This document shows positions 1 to 11,700 of a stretch of DNA of 64,000 nt, piece by piece. Source of the stretch: Saccharina japonica (Eukaryota; Sar; Phaeophyceae; Laminariales; Laminariaceae); assembly GCA_008828725.1 (NCBI GenBank), contig MEHQ01001076.1, positions 682,001 through 746,000 on the forward strand, in the 5' to 3' direction. The position numbers and the translations under genes were made by a program. Below the pieces are notes generated by a model. That model saw nothing but the letters and a program-made list of their open reading frames with translations. It ran no database searches and was not told where the DNA came from. How positions within the stretch are numbered: the first letter of the stretch is position 1; the number at the start of each line of letters is the position of its first letter.

Positions 1-1830
1 ACTACTGGGAAGTGGCACGTACAAAGCAGGCTTTGTCAATACATAGTCATTACTCCCGATTCAGTATCACATATATGCACGCAATGTACGGGAACGTCGT
101 AGCTGTTCGGGCATTTCAACATGTCCATGACACCGAAAAGCTAAACATCAACACGACTTGCTGTTGTCCAATCAGGCAACGATCCGTAGGATTTATCAAC
201 GAATGTAGGCGTTGATTTGACATGGTCAAGGGCGACTTTGCACGCCCTCATGCCTCCTGCCCCATTACATTTGTTTGTCGTCCCTTTACACTTTCGACAT
301 GAAGCCTCTTCTACGCGTTAGAAACGCAGTCCATGTAGAGCGGTCACTCCCAGCACAAGGTTATGGGATACCGCTCCACTACAGAGCACGAACACAACTC
401 CCGAAACAAGTATACGGCTGGTTCAGTTCGTGCACTTGCTGGTGAGCCAAATCACCAAGTATGCGTAGTGTTGACTATTCACAACGCCACACGGTCATGT
501 ATCCCCTTGCCAGCGTTACGGATGCCGCTCTGTGGCATCCCCGTTTCAATGCGTCGATGTTGAGTTTCCAACGTTTTAGATATCCTCCCCATTCCCCAAA
601 AACATGTATGTTTCTAGCGCGGTTCCATGAAACCAGTACCCTCACAGGTGCCACTAGTCTCGTAGTATATGTTCCCAACGGCCGTACATTTCGTTTTATA
701 AGCAGTTATGCTATGCCCAGGGTTATCACCGCGCCTAAATGGCGGCAACAACCGAAGCGTTGACGCGTGCAAAGCCCCGGGCACGATATGCCTCGTTAGT
801 CGTTGTGCCACCAATACCATCTTTGACTAAGCGCCACCACGGTACCTTTCGGCAAGAGAGGAGTACATAAATATCGAGTACAGGACGTCGCTGTGTTTCA
901 GACCTTTCCATGTTGGAGCGTATTAGGTGTGTTAATCGACAATTTATGGTAGTTATAACATCCCTGCATCGTTATTTTTGTCTGATTTAAGCGAGTGGTC
1001 GTAGCGAGACAGTCTTATTTAGGTATTGCCTACGTGTGAGTACCTTCAACCAGCGTGTCGTCAGAAACATTTTCGTTGAAAATATAAACATGTCGTCGTG
1101 AACAGGTATAAGCTGGCTTGCTCATTTCCTTTTCATGGTCTTCTTCGTCACGACGAGATCGTTTGTTTTTACTTCATCCGCTAAAATCCTGTAAAATGTT
1201 CATTCTCGAAAGACAATGGCAGCGCTTGCTGCGTCCAACTTGAGAAGGTTACTTATGAAACCGATATGTTGAGCGTACACTGCGGTGGTTGAATATGTTG
1301 GTCGCTCATGTGTAGGCGCGGAAACAAGCGTGGAGTGGTCTAATACATCACATTGTATTCACGGGGGTATTGCTACTTGTTGGCTATGTGCTATTCCATA
1401 TGAGTTGCTACAGTGTAGAGTAGGAATTGACAAACGTGTGGCCTCCTCGCGGTGACGCAATGTTGTAAAATCAAAATGACATCAGCGACAAACAACGTTA
1501 CGACTGAAAACAAGCAGGCATCGATACCCGGCGCACGTTGGACGTACAAAAGTCACATAGAACGGCACGCAAACAGCTTCCCCTGATAAGACCGTCCAAG
1601 ACTTACCCCGGGTTTTGTTTATGATACATTGTACGCGCTTCGACAGCCCACTGCCTATCTTGCACAGAGTGTAAGCAAACAACTCTCTGCATCGTGACAA
1701 CAACTTGTATGCACATGCGCCGTTCCCTTCATAGGGTAAACGACTGTTATTGCGCACACACGTTGCTCCTACGGCTCTGTAAATATATGTGAACCTACAC
1801 ATGTCCCCGAAATTAGAACCCTCGGAGGTA
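1..1830 (+). repeat. Segmental duplication, copy 1 (partner 15,213-17,220)
   Basis: Read side by side, this stretch and 15,213-17,220 stay collinear in direct orientation for nearly 2 kb, with many short identical runs separated by substitutions and small indels. Shared landmarks include CGAATGT(A/C)GGCGTTGAT near 202 and 15,404, GAAAGACAATGGCAG near 1,210 and 16,611, and GATACCCGGCGCAC near 1,524 and 16,961. The copy is cut by the window edge, so its true start is unknown. No convincing gene was found in it. A minus-strand open stretch at 1,482-1,880 has a partly conserved counterpart at 16,865-17,242, sharing the pattern TLCK-GSGL-KR, but this may just reflect DNA similarity. Confidence 0.8.
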
Positions 1831-4800
1831 CTCGTGTGTGGCCTGCGAAGTTTTAGATCCCCCAAGAATTTTGGTGTCACGCAGAACAGTACGATGTATA
1901 TCCATGATTGTTTTTGTTTCTACTAATTCTCACTGGTGAAATATATTTGTTCTGTAGGAGACACATAATTGTTATGTACGCCGCGGTGGATACCTGAGGC
2001 CAATGTCTATTTGTGCAGAAGACGCTATATCATCGTTATATTTGTCAGGCAGTCTAACGCACGGCAATACGTGATGGGATACAGGTGGTCCGTCGCTTTA
2101 GTTGAATTTTCTCCGCCGCCGTACCTGGCAAGAGGGGGAGCGCAGACCAGAGTACGATGAACGAGCATGCTGCGGGCACACTCCGCGCATCCATTTTTTA
2201 AGGCTTGTGATAGATGGCACCGCAGGCCACTGCTTGCTCTCAAGGCGCTGTATACATCCAGCAGCAGTGCTACGAGGGTTTTTACTCGCACAGGCACCAG
2301 CTCGAAGCGGTGTCTTCACTATGTACTCGTACACTGCTGTAATAAAATACTTTTTATTTTTATTTTGCTGTAACTGTTCTGTGATATTACAAAACATACG
2401 TGTTGGTGAATTGAGCCGTACGTACAATGTTATGCCAGGTACCAGGTGTACATACTCCATTGCATCACATGGTCACACTACACGAGATGGCCAAAAGCCC
2501 AGCGTTCAGCGCCTGTCTGTGCTTGTTAAACAGCGAGTCATTCGGCTTGTGCCTTGTCACTTTCGAGGGGTGAGGGTGGGCATGCGGCCGTCGGAGGGGA
2601 CTCATAACAACAGTGAATAACTCGATACACAACCGAGGAGAGGAAAAAGTTGACAAGTTTCCACATATACGTACGTGTATACATCAATAATGTTTTTCTT
2701 TACGAGTTCGTAGTCGCATTATGTGAATATACGTATCTACTGCGTACAGTACGAGTCGTATTCGTTTTTTGTTGGAATATTTCTTACTTTCGGGCCAATC
2801 GTCAAATATTAATGTCGGTCCACTCTGATTAATGTCGGATATGTCGGACTGGACCGTCCACCCAAAAAGCAAGTGGTTTCATTTCCCAACTATGATCATT
2901 ACAGGGAATTGAAAATGGCGTTGAGAGTAAACGATCCGTAGTGGAGTGGATCGGTTGTATTGCCCGGTAACCCGAGCCCTCACTTAACATTTTCAAGCTC
3001 GTACCAGGTTAAGTATACGAAATACGTAGTTTACACATAATAAATATATTGAGTTTGTGTAGTATGAATGTATGTATAACACGTTGAGACATGAAGAAGC
3101 TCCCACCACCGAGTAACACGATGTATTCATGTTATATAGGCGTTCGTGGTGATAAACGTATCGGTAATTCTAATTATTTCCTGGTATTTATTGTGGTACC
3201 TGTGTTTGGATCTGGTTGGTGTTCACTGATCAGCCATTTGACAACACCATGCTGAGCTGAACTTCAGGCCAGTGGATTTCGTTATTTGCTGTCGCTCAAC
3301 GTTTCAAACATGTGTTCGTCGGCCATGCCGTGCCGACTGGAGTGGTTTCAGGGGTATACATTTTGAGGCTGGGATACTGATACGCAGGTGCTGCAGTGAT
3401 CTCGTGCCGCCGCGTGACAGTTGCGTCAAAGCAAATGCCCGAGTTCTGTCAAATTCTCATCGTATATATAGCTCAAATAACTTAGTGCTTGACGGTATGT
3501 TTGTCAAAACCTGTTTGTGAAGATATATTGTGATATTGATTAGGCGTATTGCGTTCCAACTTTATCCCATCCCACGGTGAGACAACAATTATCGTCGCCC
3601 GTAGTAGTAGCAGTATATTAGTCCCGGTGCGGCTATTGGTGTAGAGCGTGAATTGTTTTTCGTAGAACCTGGCTGTCGTGTGGACATGAGGTGATCTTGA
3701 AAAAGCAGCAAGGAGTCAACCTCAAAACTCAGATTCACCGTTTACCAAATTCCCTTTTACTTCACGCATTAACGCCGTTCGCGTACTGCCTCTACGAGAA
3801 CTGCCCTCCACTACACGGCAGGACGGCCTAAACATAGCATCTGCCTGTATTGAGAGCACAACCCTACGACAACGAACATTTCTACAGCAACCGAGCCATA
3901 CACCTCATACGAGTTCATAATAGGCCATTTCATGATTTGCCGTATCTCGAATAGGTGGTTGACGTTGGTTTTAAAGATTTTGTCAAAGTAACACATCGCC
4001 CTCGATGTCAACAGGCAATGCAAACGCATGCAGCACACGCTGATTCTCGGTATCGCTATGCGACACCTTCACAACACGTAGGCGTTGTCATACTTGATAC
4101 ACTATGTCCCATAATGACATACTTTGCGATGTCAGCTACCAGGTATATCATATGCCACCAAACAACAGCAACGCAGCAACATAAATTGATATCAATCCAG
4201 AACACCGCCAAGAGCATATGGGTTATGTTCACTTCTCCGATGTGTCATAGTTCAAGGTACAGCAATAAATCGCGGGCTAATCCATACAAATATTCACTGC
4301 CAGCACGCATGAGGACCCAGATGAGAGGTGTCTCCACATATTCCTCAAAATAGTGTCGGAACTTGTACACGTGACCAACATGACCACACATAACTCCACG
4401 CTGGCTCGGGCCAGCGCCCAAGAAGCATCACCACACCTCGTTTTCTACAGTTGGGTAATGGTCGAACAAGCGCTACTAACCGTTGAACAGCATATCGCCA
4501 CCCAGCGCGCGGTCGTCCATAACAGATTATAGCACAGCAACAGGACTCTAAACCGGAAATCAAGAAGGTTCAGACAAACGCTCATATCGATCCTTGTCGT
4601 CGTCGAAGCCGTAAGCATATCGTACGTGTACTGCTGTAGCTGAACACGGCCAGCGGTATTCGATGTAGTGAATGTATTTCGATGTATAACACAAACCACT
4701 GATCAACGCAACACGTGCCACACGTGCGAGCGTGCGCGACACGAAACCCACACATAAACGGACAAACTGTACCACAGGAACAATTGGCAGCGGCACCACA

Positions 4801-7039
4801 TGACGACACCTGCGGTACCATTCCATCTAGCGGTAATGGGCGCTGGACATTTATCTATCACGTGGCACGAACAAACTTACAGCAGCTTGTTGTTTAGCTC
4901 CTCCACGTGCACGCAGCGGTGCGCTTTAGGAAATTTATGACTTGCAGGGCAAATCTACACTTGTATCCAGTTGGACCAATTGATATTTGCTTCATGAACG
5001 AATTAATGGGTCCGGGTTGATAATTGTTTTGATAGTGTAACTGTGCTTTCTTTCACCAACACGGACCATATAAAAGGCAGATATTAACATACATACGACA
5101 CCCAGAGTACTACCGACGGAGGTGTGCCCTCTCTTTGGTATATTTGCCTATGGGTCCTGTAGAAAAACAAACACTTCAGCAGTAGCAACACAGATGTGTC
5201 GGCGGCAGTAATATCAGCAGCCGTACTTCCCACGCATTCAGGGTCAGCTTCGCCGTACGCCCGGCTTGTCGGGGAAGCCTTTGGGGGCCGCACCCCATAT
5301 AATCAATTACGTTACTTGATTCTAGAATGCGAGAAACGCAGACACATTACGAGTTAAAATCTCCACCTGACACGTCGAGCAGAGCTACTGTACTTGTCGC
5401 AGGGACTGTGCCTCCCTACATATTGCTCTATAATATGAACGTCAGTGGTTCTCCGTCTTATTGTTAGTAAGAGTGTGGGTCCGAAGATTCCATCTGCAGC
5501 GTGTCTGGAGGGAGACGGCCCAAATGTTGGCGTGTGCTGAAAACTATTCTGCCTATGAAAGTTGTGTATCGCTAGTCATATATTATTGAAGGAATACTAT
5601 TACGATATTCATTATTCCTCCTCTACCTATGCGCATGTCTTGCTTGACCTGGCATGCATGGTTCGTAACGTTTTGTCCGCTCGGCATAAATAATAAATGG
5701 AATACTGTTACGATATTCATGGTTTTTGCTGTACCTATGAGTACGTCCTTCCGGCACCTGGCATGCATGGTTCGTATTGTTCTTTCCGCTTGTTCGCACC
5801 AACTGCTAACTCAAAGGTATGGCCGTTCCGACATCGGGGCGGAGATAATCTTTAAAATCCATAGTCCTGTAGTACTTCGTGACAAGTTGGAGTGGGAGAA
5901 CTAGTGCCTTTTACTCACTGCTATGACGAGGTGTTAAAGAAGGTGGTAAGCATGCTTCTAGCACGGTGATAGCCTGGAACTATTTTATCCAGTAATATAG
6001 TTGCTGGCAATTGCACGTGGTTTGCCGTCACTCTCAGCACTTGGTTTGTTCAAATAGAACATGGAGCGTTTCGTGTATACCACCGCTTCTTCTTTAGTAC
6101 GAACATGTTGACGTACAGAAATGTACAGAAGATGACGAGGTTAAACAATACAAAGGGCGAGTTGCGCAATAAGACCGCTATATACTGATATATGCCGCAT
6201 GTTACGGTAAAGGCGAGCTGTGCGTTTTCTGTGGCTCGTCACATTATCAGATCTGTACTATTAGCAAGTAAATGAGAGGTTCTGGGAGCAATGATAAAAG
6301 AGGCTATATATACCCGACGAACAATCACAATGCCTACAGTAAGTATACGACGAGCAATGTTGCAACACAAGGATGAAATTCCGTCGATTTTGGGGTAGGG
6401 AGCCGCCCGTCATTCGTAAAGTGATTTGGCCAAACATTTCTACCCCTGACGAGCACACGTTATTTGTGTATTGGTACGCGGAGCACACTTGTGTGTAATG
6501 CAGAGGTAGGCCTCTATTAATATGGACGCCGGCCTGGGAATAATACGACCTCACTACTCTGTGCAACAGTCTCAACAATGAGGGTGCTTCAACCAGTTGT
6601 CAAGCGGCCTTCCAACCTGCCGATATGTGCAACAACGGCAATTGCCTATCTTGTTTAAGTTAGGATATGCATAGCCTACACGCGCCACCACTTCTGTCCT
6701 ATGAAATGTAGTGATAGTCACACCTGTAGGCAAGCAACATATATGTACGCGAATATTCAAGCGGTTGAATAAACACATATCGTTGTAGAGTGTAGACAAT
6801 AATATTTGTCGAGAAGGGCTGGCAGTTACTCCTGTGTATTGTAGGACTGACATAACATATGTTCATAACCCATGATCCTAACTTCAACCAAATCAGACCA
6901 ACCAATGTGTAACGGTGCAGTAGTCCTGGTAGGGTGTGTCAACCATTTTCTCGAGCCAGTTATCCCAGGTACGCTTTGCAGCATTTCGTTGTGTATTTAC
7001 AGTACAATGAATACCCCGAGCCTGACGGTTAAACTATGA
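1831..7039. other. No supported gene
   Basis: Open frames here are short, overlap on both strands and show no paired splice sites or recognisable motif. The only structure I could see is the tandem repeat at 5,591-5,790. Confidence 0.5.
5591..5790. repeat. Two-copy tandem repeat, about 108-bp period
   Basis: GGAATACTRTTACGATATTCAT starts at 5,591 and again at 5,699. Both copies then carry CTACCTATG or GTACCTATG and CTGGCATGCATGGTTCGTA at the same relative position. The copies differ by scattered substitutions, so the duplication is not recent. Confidence 0.85.
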
Positions 7040-7530
7040 TGAAAATGCGTGATGTATGGCTTCGCCGACTATGAATAAGATGCCGCACTATTCGCCGTCG
7101 TCGATGCCTCGACCTATCCGGGACGGTGAATCTATAACATGCACGACGTATATTATTCCGCCCCATGTTTCCCTTTCATCCGATACAATAACGCCTGCCG
7201 GAGAGTTCAAAAATGATATCAGGCTACCACGCCACTCTCGACCATTCTGCAGCATATCATCTCACAAAAGCGTCCACCACCGGTGAGTTCGATCAGCGGA
7301 CACAATGTCATATATTGTGGGATACTATGCCGAGTAGTGGCCTGTGGTAGTGTTTTAATCATAACCACGCGCTCTGTATTTCACCTTCGACAGTCGTCGC
7401 TCTGAGCGTGCCAGCCAGTGGTCGGGCATATGCGTAGCAGTAGTATGAGTGAGAAATGCGTACGATACCAGTGGGTTAAGTATGGCACGAATACAGTCTA
7501 TACCAACCAGTTGCTGGCGACACGTGACAC
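7040..7530 (+). repeat. Duplicated upstream segment of gene A (partner 38,270-38,780)
   Basis: This segment is collinear with 38,270-38,780. Matching landmarks are AACGCCTGC near 7,188 and 38,447, ACCACGCCAC shortly after, and CCAGTTGCTGGCGA near 7,505 and 38,742. It lies about 1.1 kb before the gene A signal-peptide exon. The partner lies about 8 kb before gene B, the difference being filled by the module array of 39.1-46.7 kb. The match suggests both genes were copied with upstream DNA. Confidence 0.7.
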
Positions 7531-8119
7531 CCCAGGCACTTATTGTAGATAGACGTGTGCTGTCCCGACCTGGGAGGTGGCGAGCGGGTTAGCCAAACAC
7601 ATATCGAGCACGCTATACCTGTAAGTCAAGGAAGAGTAAGATGCATACGATCAAGCCTGCGTAAAAATAGTTTTTTTGCGCAGGGTATCGTTGCATGCAT
7701 GACGCCGGTTAAAAAATACCTATACAACCAAATTCATTGGGTTCTGGGATATTTTGGGCTTGATGCAGGTGCACTCTCTCAAGTGTCATCTCCCAGGTGT
7801 CACACTTTGATTCGATAATCTGTACGCTACACAAGTACACGTTCTAGGCAATATGTCACCTCCGGAAACAATAGCACACGAAAGTTCATGGTGTATGCAT
7901 CAACTTTTCACACGTGTGTTTCAATTTTGAATTTCAGCCCACTGACGTCTTGTTCCCACAAGTAGGAAATTTGTATTTTATAAATACACGTGATACAAGT
8001 ATGTGATGCTTATATTTAGGGCCGGTTATGTCAACATATATATCACTGCGACTGCGTTTGACGATCTGCCTCTAGGATATCGTTTACTCCTCTGACATTT
8101 TATGACGAGTACCTGAATC

Positions 8120-8300
8120 GTCTTGCGTCATGGAAGTCCAGGTCTACAAGGTAGCCTGGGTTTCGTCGCCGGCAAAATGATGCACCGCACTGGGATATAC
8201 ATACTTACTAGTGGATTTGGCCCTTGTGCTAAAGTTCCGCCGTTCAATTCCATATATTTACCTGGTAAATGTGGCATGTCCCCGGTTTGTCCGAAACTTT
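8120..8300. repeat. Outlying copy of the upstream decayed module
   Basis: The run around AGTGGATTTGGCCCTTGTGCTAAAGTTCCGCCG matches the 44,095-44,130 run TACAAGTGGCCCTTGCGTCACAAAGTCCCGCCG. A GTTTGTCCGAAACTT follows at 8,285, as in the copy near 42,040. It is therefore a partial, diverged relative of the modules at 39.1-46.7 kb, here placed before gene A instead of gene B. Confidence 0.45.
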
Positions 8301-8350
8301 TCCATGAAAGCCTGCTCGAGCCAGGCAGTTATTGCCAAATCGCATATCGC

Positions 8351-8430
8351 AGCTGATACAATAAAAAATATTCACATACGGCTCGAAACCCAGCTGATAC
8401 GATATTAAATACTCACATGCGGCTCAGAAC
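8351..8430. repeat. Short tandem duplication, about 41-bp period
   Basis: CAGCTGATACRATAttaaatACTCACATGCGGCTC-type sequence occurs twice in a row (8,351-8,390 and 8,392-8,430) with a few differences. Confidence 0.8.
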
Positions 8431-8625
8431 CATCTTTATAGATCGGATGTATCATCAATTTCCAACACATAGCCACAGCTGGACTGTTATGTGAAGTACG
8501 ATTGGCCAAAACGGGTCGCGTTCTGTTCGTCGTGACGTTTTCCTTCGTTGTTTGCTGGTATGTCTCGTGTTAATCAACAGGACTACTATTGTCCTACCTC
8601 TATCCAGACATACGGCGCGCACAAG

Positions 8626-8704
8626 ATGGTGCGCGTTTTCCCCTTCGTCGCTGCTTTGGCGACTATCGGTTTCACTGCTTGCGCCGCTCAACCATCTTCG
8701 AAGG
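8626..8704 (+). CDS. Gene A exon 1: signal peptide
   Basis: ATG plus 25 codons plus one base, ending AAGG|GTCAGT (phase 1). The peptide starts MVRVFPFVAALATIGFTACA: a short basic start, a hydrophobic core and small residues before a likely cleavage point. I chose this ATG because gene B has the same exon at 46,934 with identical length (79 nt), an identical start (MVR) and the same donor phase. Confidence 0.82.
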
Positions 8705-11700
8705 GTCAGTGGACACATGCCTCAGGGGAAGTAGGGATTTACGCTCGGCGTGGGTTTGTGTAGCGTATGCCTTGTCAATATATTGTGCAACATGGATTGA
8801 AGTTACCCTGAGCAAATGGTGCTATTCGCGGTGTTTCTCCATTACCGGTGTTGATTCGACTACTACTGCAGTAGTCCCGACGTGAACTGAAACCTGGTCG
8901 GCGATAATGAGGCCACATAGGAATATGACGTAGTTCGAACGTGCATTATAGATAGCAATATAGAGAGTTGTGAGCCTGGATAGTGTTCGACCAACTGGCG
9001 CCTTAAAACATTTCAAAAAGAGGCAAATGGCTTCCGCGTGTCAACGTCAGCATGATGCTTCCTATCACATACACGTGTCTTGTAATACGTAACCTTTCTG
9101 GTATCGTATGGAGCACGCAGCACGCTGGAAAAATGAAATACTACCCGCCGCTACCCCACCCCTCGGTGGACATTGTCATGCGGGGTAGCGTTCCCATCGC
9201 GATTGCGACAGCTGCCGCCTGTCTTCATACGTGGGACAAACGCCCACACCCCTTTGTTCTCTAACTCGTACCACCGACGTTGTATCAGTTGAAGAAGACA
9301 CCGAGCAGGGTCTCCGCGGGAGGCGTACCACTTCGTACAGCAAGGTATGAAAAGGAACCAATTCAGGGCATTTATGTTGAATACATATAGGTTGCATCCG
9401 GTTTAGAGACGGGAGGCCGCTCTACGAACTACTATATGTCATATTACAGAAAGTATCCCGGCTAGACAACACATGGGCCACAACAACATGCGTGGTGAAG
9501 GCCGTGCTTTGGTTCGAAAGTACATGCGATAGTCCTACTGGCCCTTTATCACCGCTAAATATTCGTAAAGTACTTATACTACCATCTGCAATGCAGTATT
9601 GGTTAATGCCTGATCGCGTTATAAGGGTGAAATACAGGGAATTGTCCGCGCTGGGGTAGGAGGGTCACGAACGAGAAAACAGGCTGGGAAACTAATTTGC
9701 CGCTCTCGCCCCGCGTCGCTTTTGCATATGAGTCCTCGATATATTAAGTATTGTTGGACCCCCAGAGCCAACATTTACGTACCACGGGCTTCTTTATGAA
9801 TTAAAGACGCCCACCAACCTCCCTCTAATTGCTAATATTTGCACCCTTCGCAGAAGGTACACTGCGACTCCTATAAGTGCTCCTCCGGCTACGCTATTAT
9901 CGACAATGCCAAGGACGTTAAGTGCAAGTGGGGCAAGTGCAAGGAGTCCCAGTGCTGCGACAAGGTCTGCTCTGGGTACGACTGCCCCAAATACTACGAT
10001 CTAGTGGGCGACGCCGACACTACCGTCTGCAAGGACTACAAGTGCTCGGATGGCCAGTGCTGCGAGAAGAGTGAGACGCATTTAAGTTACGCTGACTAAC
10101 AAGCGCATGGCCTCTATGCCATATATCGCCGTCCTTATGAGACCCTGCGCCTCGAACTTCAAAGTAAAAAGAAATACTTTTCATGAAAACAAAACACGCC
10201 TCGGGGCTAACTCCATCCCTGCTTTAACCAGCGGGCTAACGCCTAGTGTAGTGGTGACATAATGCCTGATCGCGGTAAGGGGATGACATATAAGTAGTCC
10301 TCCGCGCTGATGTAAGAGAGCCGTGAAGAGTACCAACTAATTCGTAAACAAGTGTTTTGTCTATCTCTCCGCTTCATGTTTTGCACAAGAGCAATTCACA
10401 GACTAACTGTCGTGGGCCCACCGGACCCAAACGTAGACTACAGAGGAGTCGTTATTCTGTTGGAGACTCCCACCAACCTTCCTTTAATTGCTCATATTGC
10501 ATCCGTCGCAGAAGGTACACTGCGACTCCTATAAGTGCCCCTCTGGCTACGCTCTAATCGACAACGCCAGTGATGTCAAGTGTAAGTGGGGCAAGTGCAA
10601 GGAGTCCCAGTGCTGTGATAAGGTCTGCTCTGGGTACGACTGCCCGAAGTACTACGAACTAGTGGGCGATGCCGACACTACCGTCTGCAAGGACTACAAG
10701 TGCTCGGATGGCCAGTGCTGCGAGAAGAGTGAGACGCATTCAAGTTACACAGACTATCAAGCGATTGGTCTTTACGCCATATACATAGCCGTCGCGCGTT
10801 CAGTTTGTTTACGCGAGTTGGCTGTTGCATGCTTAACGTTCTCGAAGGAACGTACTGGAACGGTTATGTTGACAGCGCGTACACCCAACACAGTTTAGCA
10901 TCGCATTTCGAAGTCAGACCAGACATTTTGAAGATCAAACATCGCGTCTCTCCTCCCGTAACCGTTTGGTTTTCAACTGCAGAACCTGTCTTCTGCGACA
11001 CTTTCAAGTGCTCTTCCGGCTTCAGTCTAATCGAGAACGCCGGCAAGGAGGAATGTAAGAACGGAAAATGCGAGAAGTCGCAGTGCTGCAACAAGGTCTG
11101 CTCGAGCTACGATTGCCCTAAATACTACGAGCTAGTGGACGACGCCTCCTCTACCGTGTGCAAGGACTACAAATGCAGTAAAACGCAGTGCTGCAAGAAG
11201 GGTGAGACTCATTTACCTAAGATACCGTACACAGGATCTGGCCTTTATGCTTTAAATGTTCTTCGTGCATTTCCGGCACTGGTGTATGTTAACTGTTATA
11301 CGCTTGACATTCTCAAAACAACGTCTGACAATGCGTATGTTAACGGCTTGCGCAGACATCACATATTCTCATCGCATTGCGATGTCAGGCCCAGACATCT
11401 ATTAATTCAAATTCCTCGTCTGTTCGGATAAATCCTGTTGTTGTTCAACTGCAGAACCTGTCTTCTGCGACACTTTCAAATGCTCTTCCGGCTACAGTTT
11501 GATCGGCAACGCCGACAAGGAGCAATGTACGAACGGCAAATGCGAGAAGTCGCAGTGCTGCAACAAGGTCTGCTCGAGCTACGATTGCCCTAAATACTAC
11601 GAACTAGTGGACGACGCCGACTCCGCCGTGTGCAAGGACTACAAGTGCAGTAAAAAGCAGTGCTGCCAGAAGGGTGAGACGCATTTACGCTAGACTCAGT

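Noticed and set aside
2102-2620. 172-codon plus-strand open frame
   Set aside because: Overlapped by open frames on the other strand, no motif, no paralog and no splice support; this length is within chance for the window.
9289-9344. RXLR-type oomycete effector motif in exon 2
   Set aside because: GLRGRR does not match R-x-L-R, and the intron-rich gene plan is unlike typical oomycete effectors; a furin-type site explains it better.
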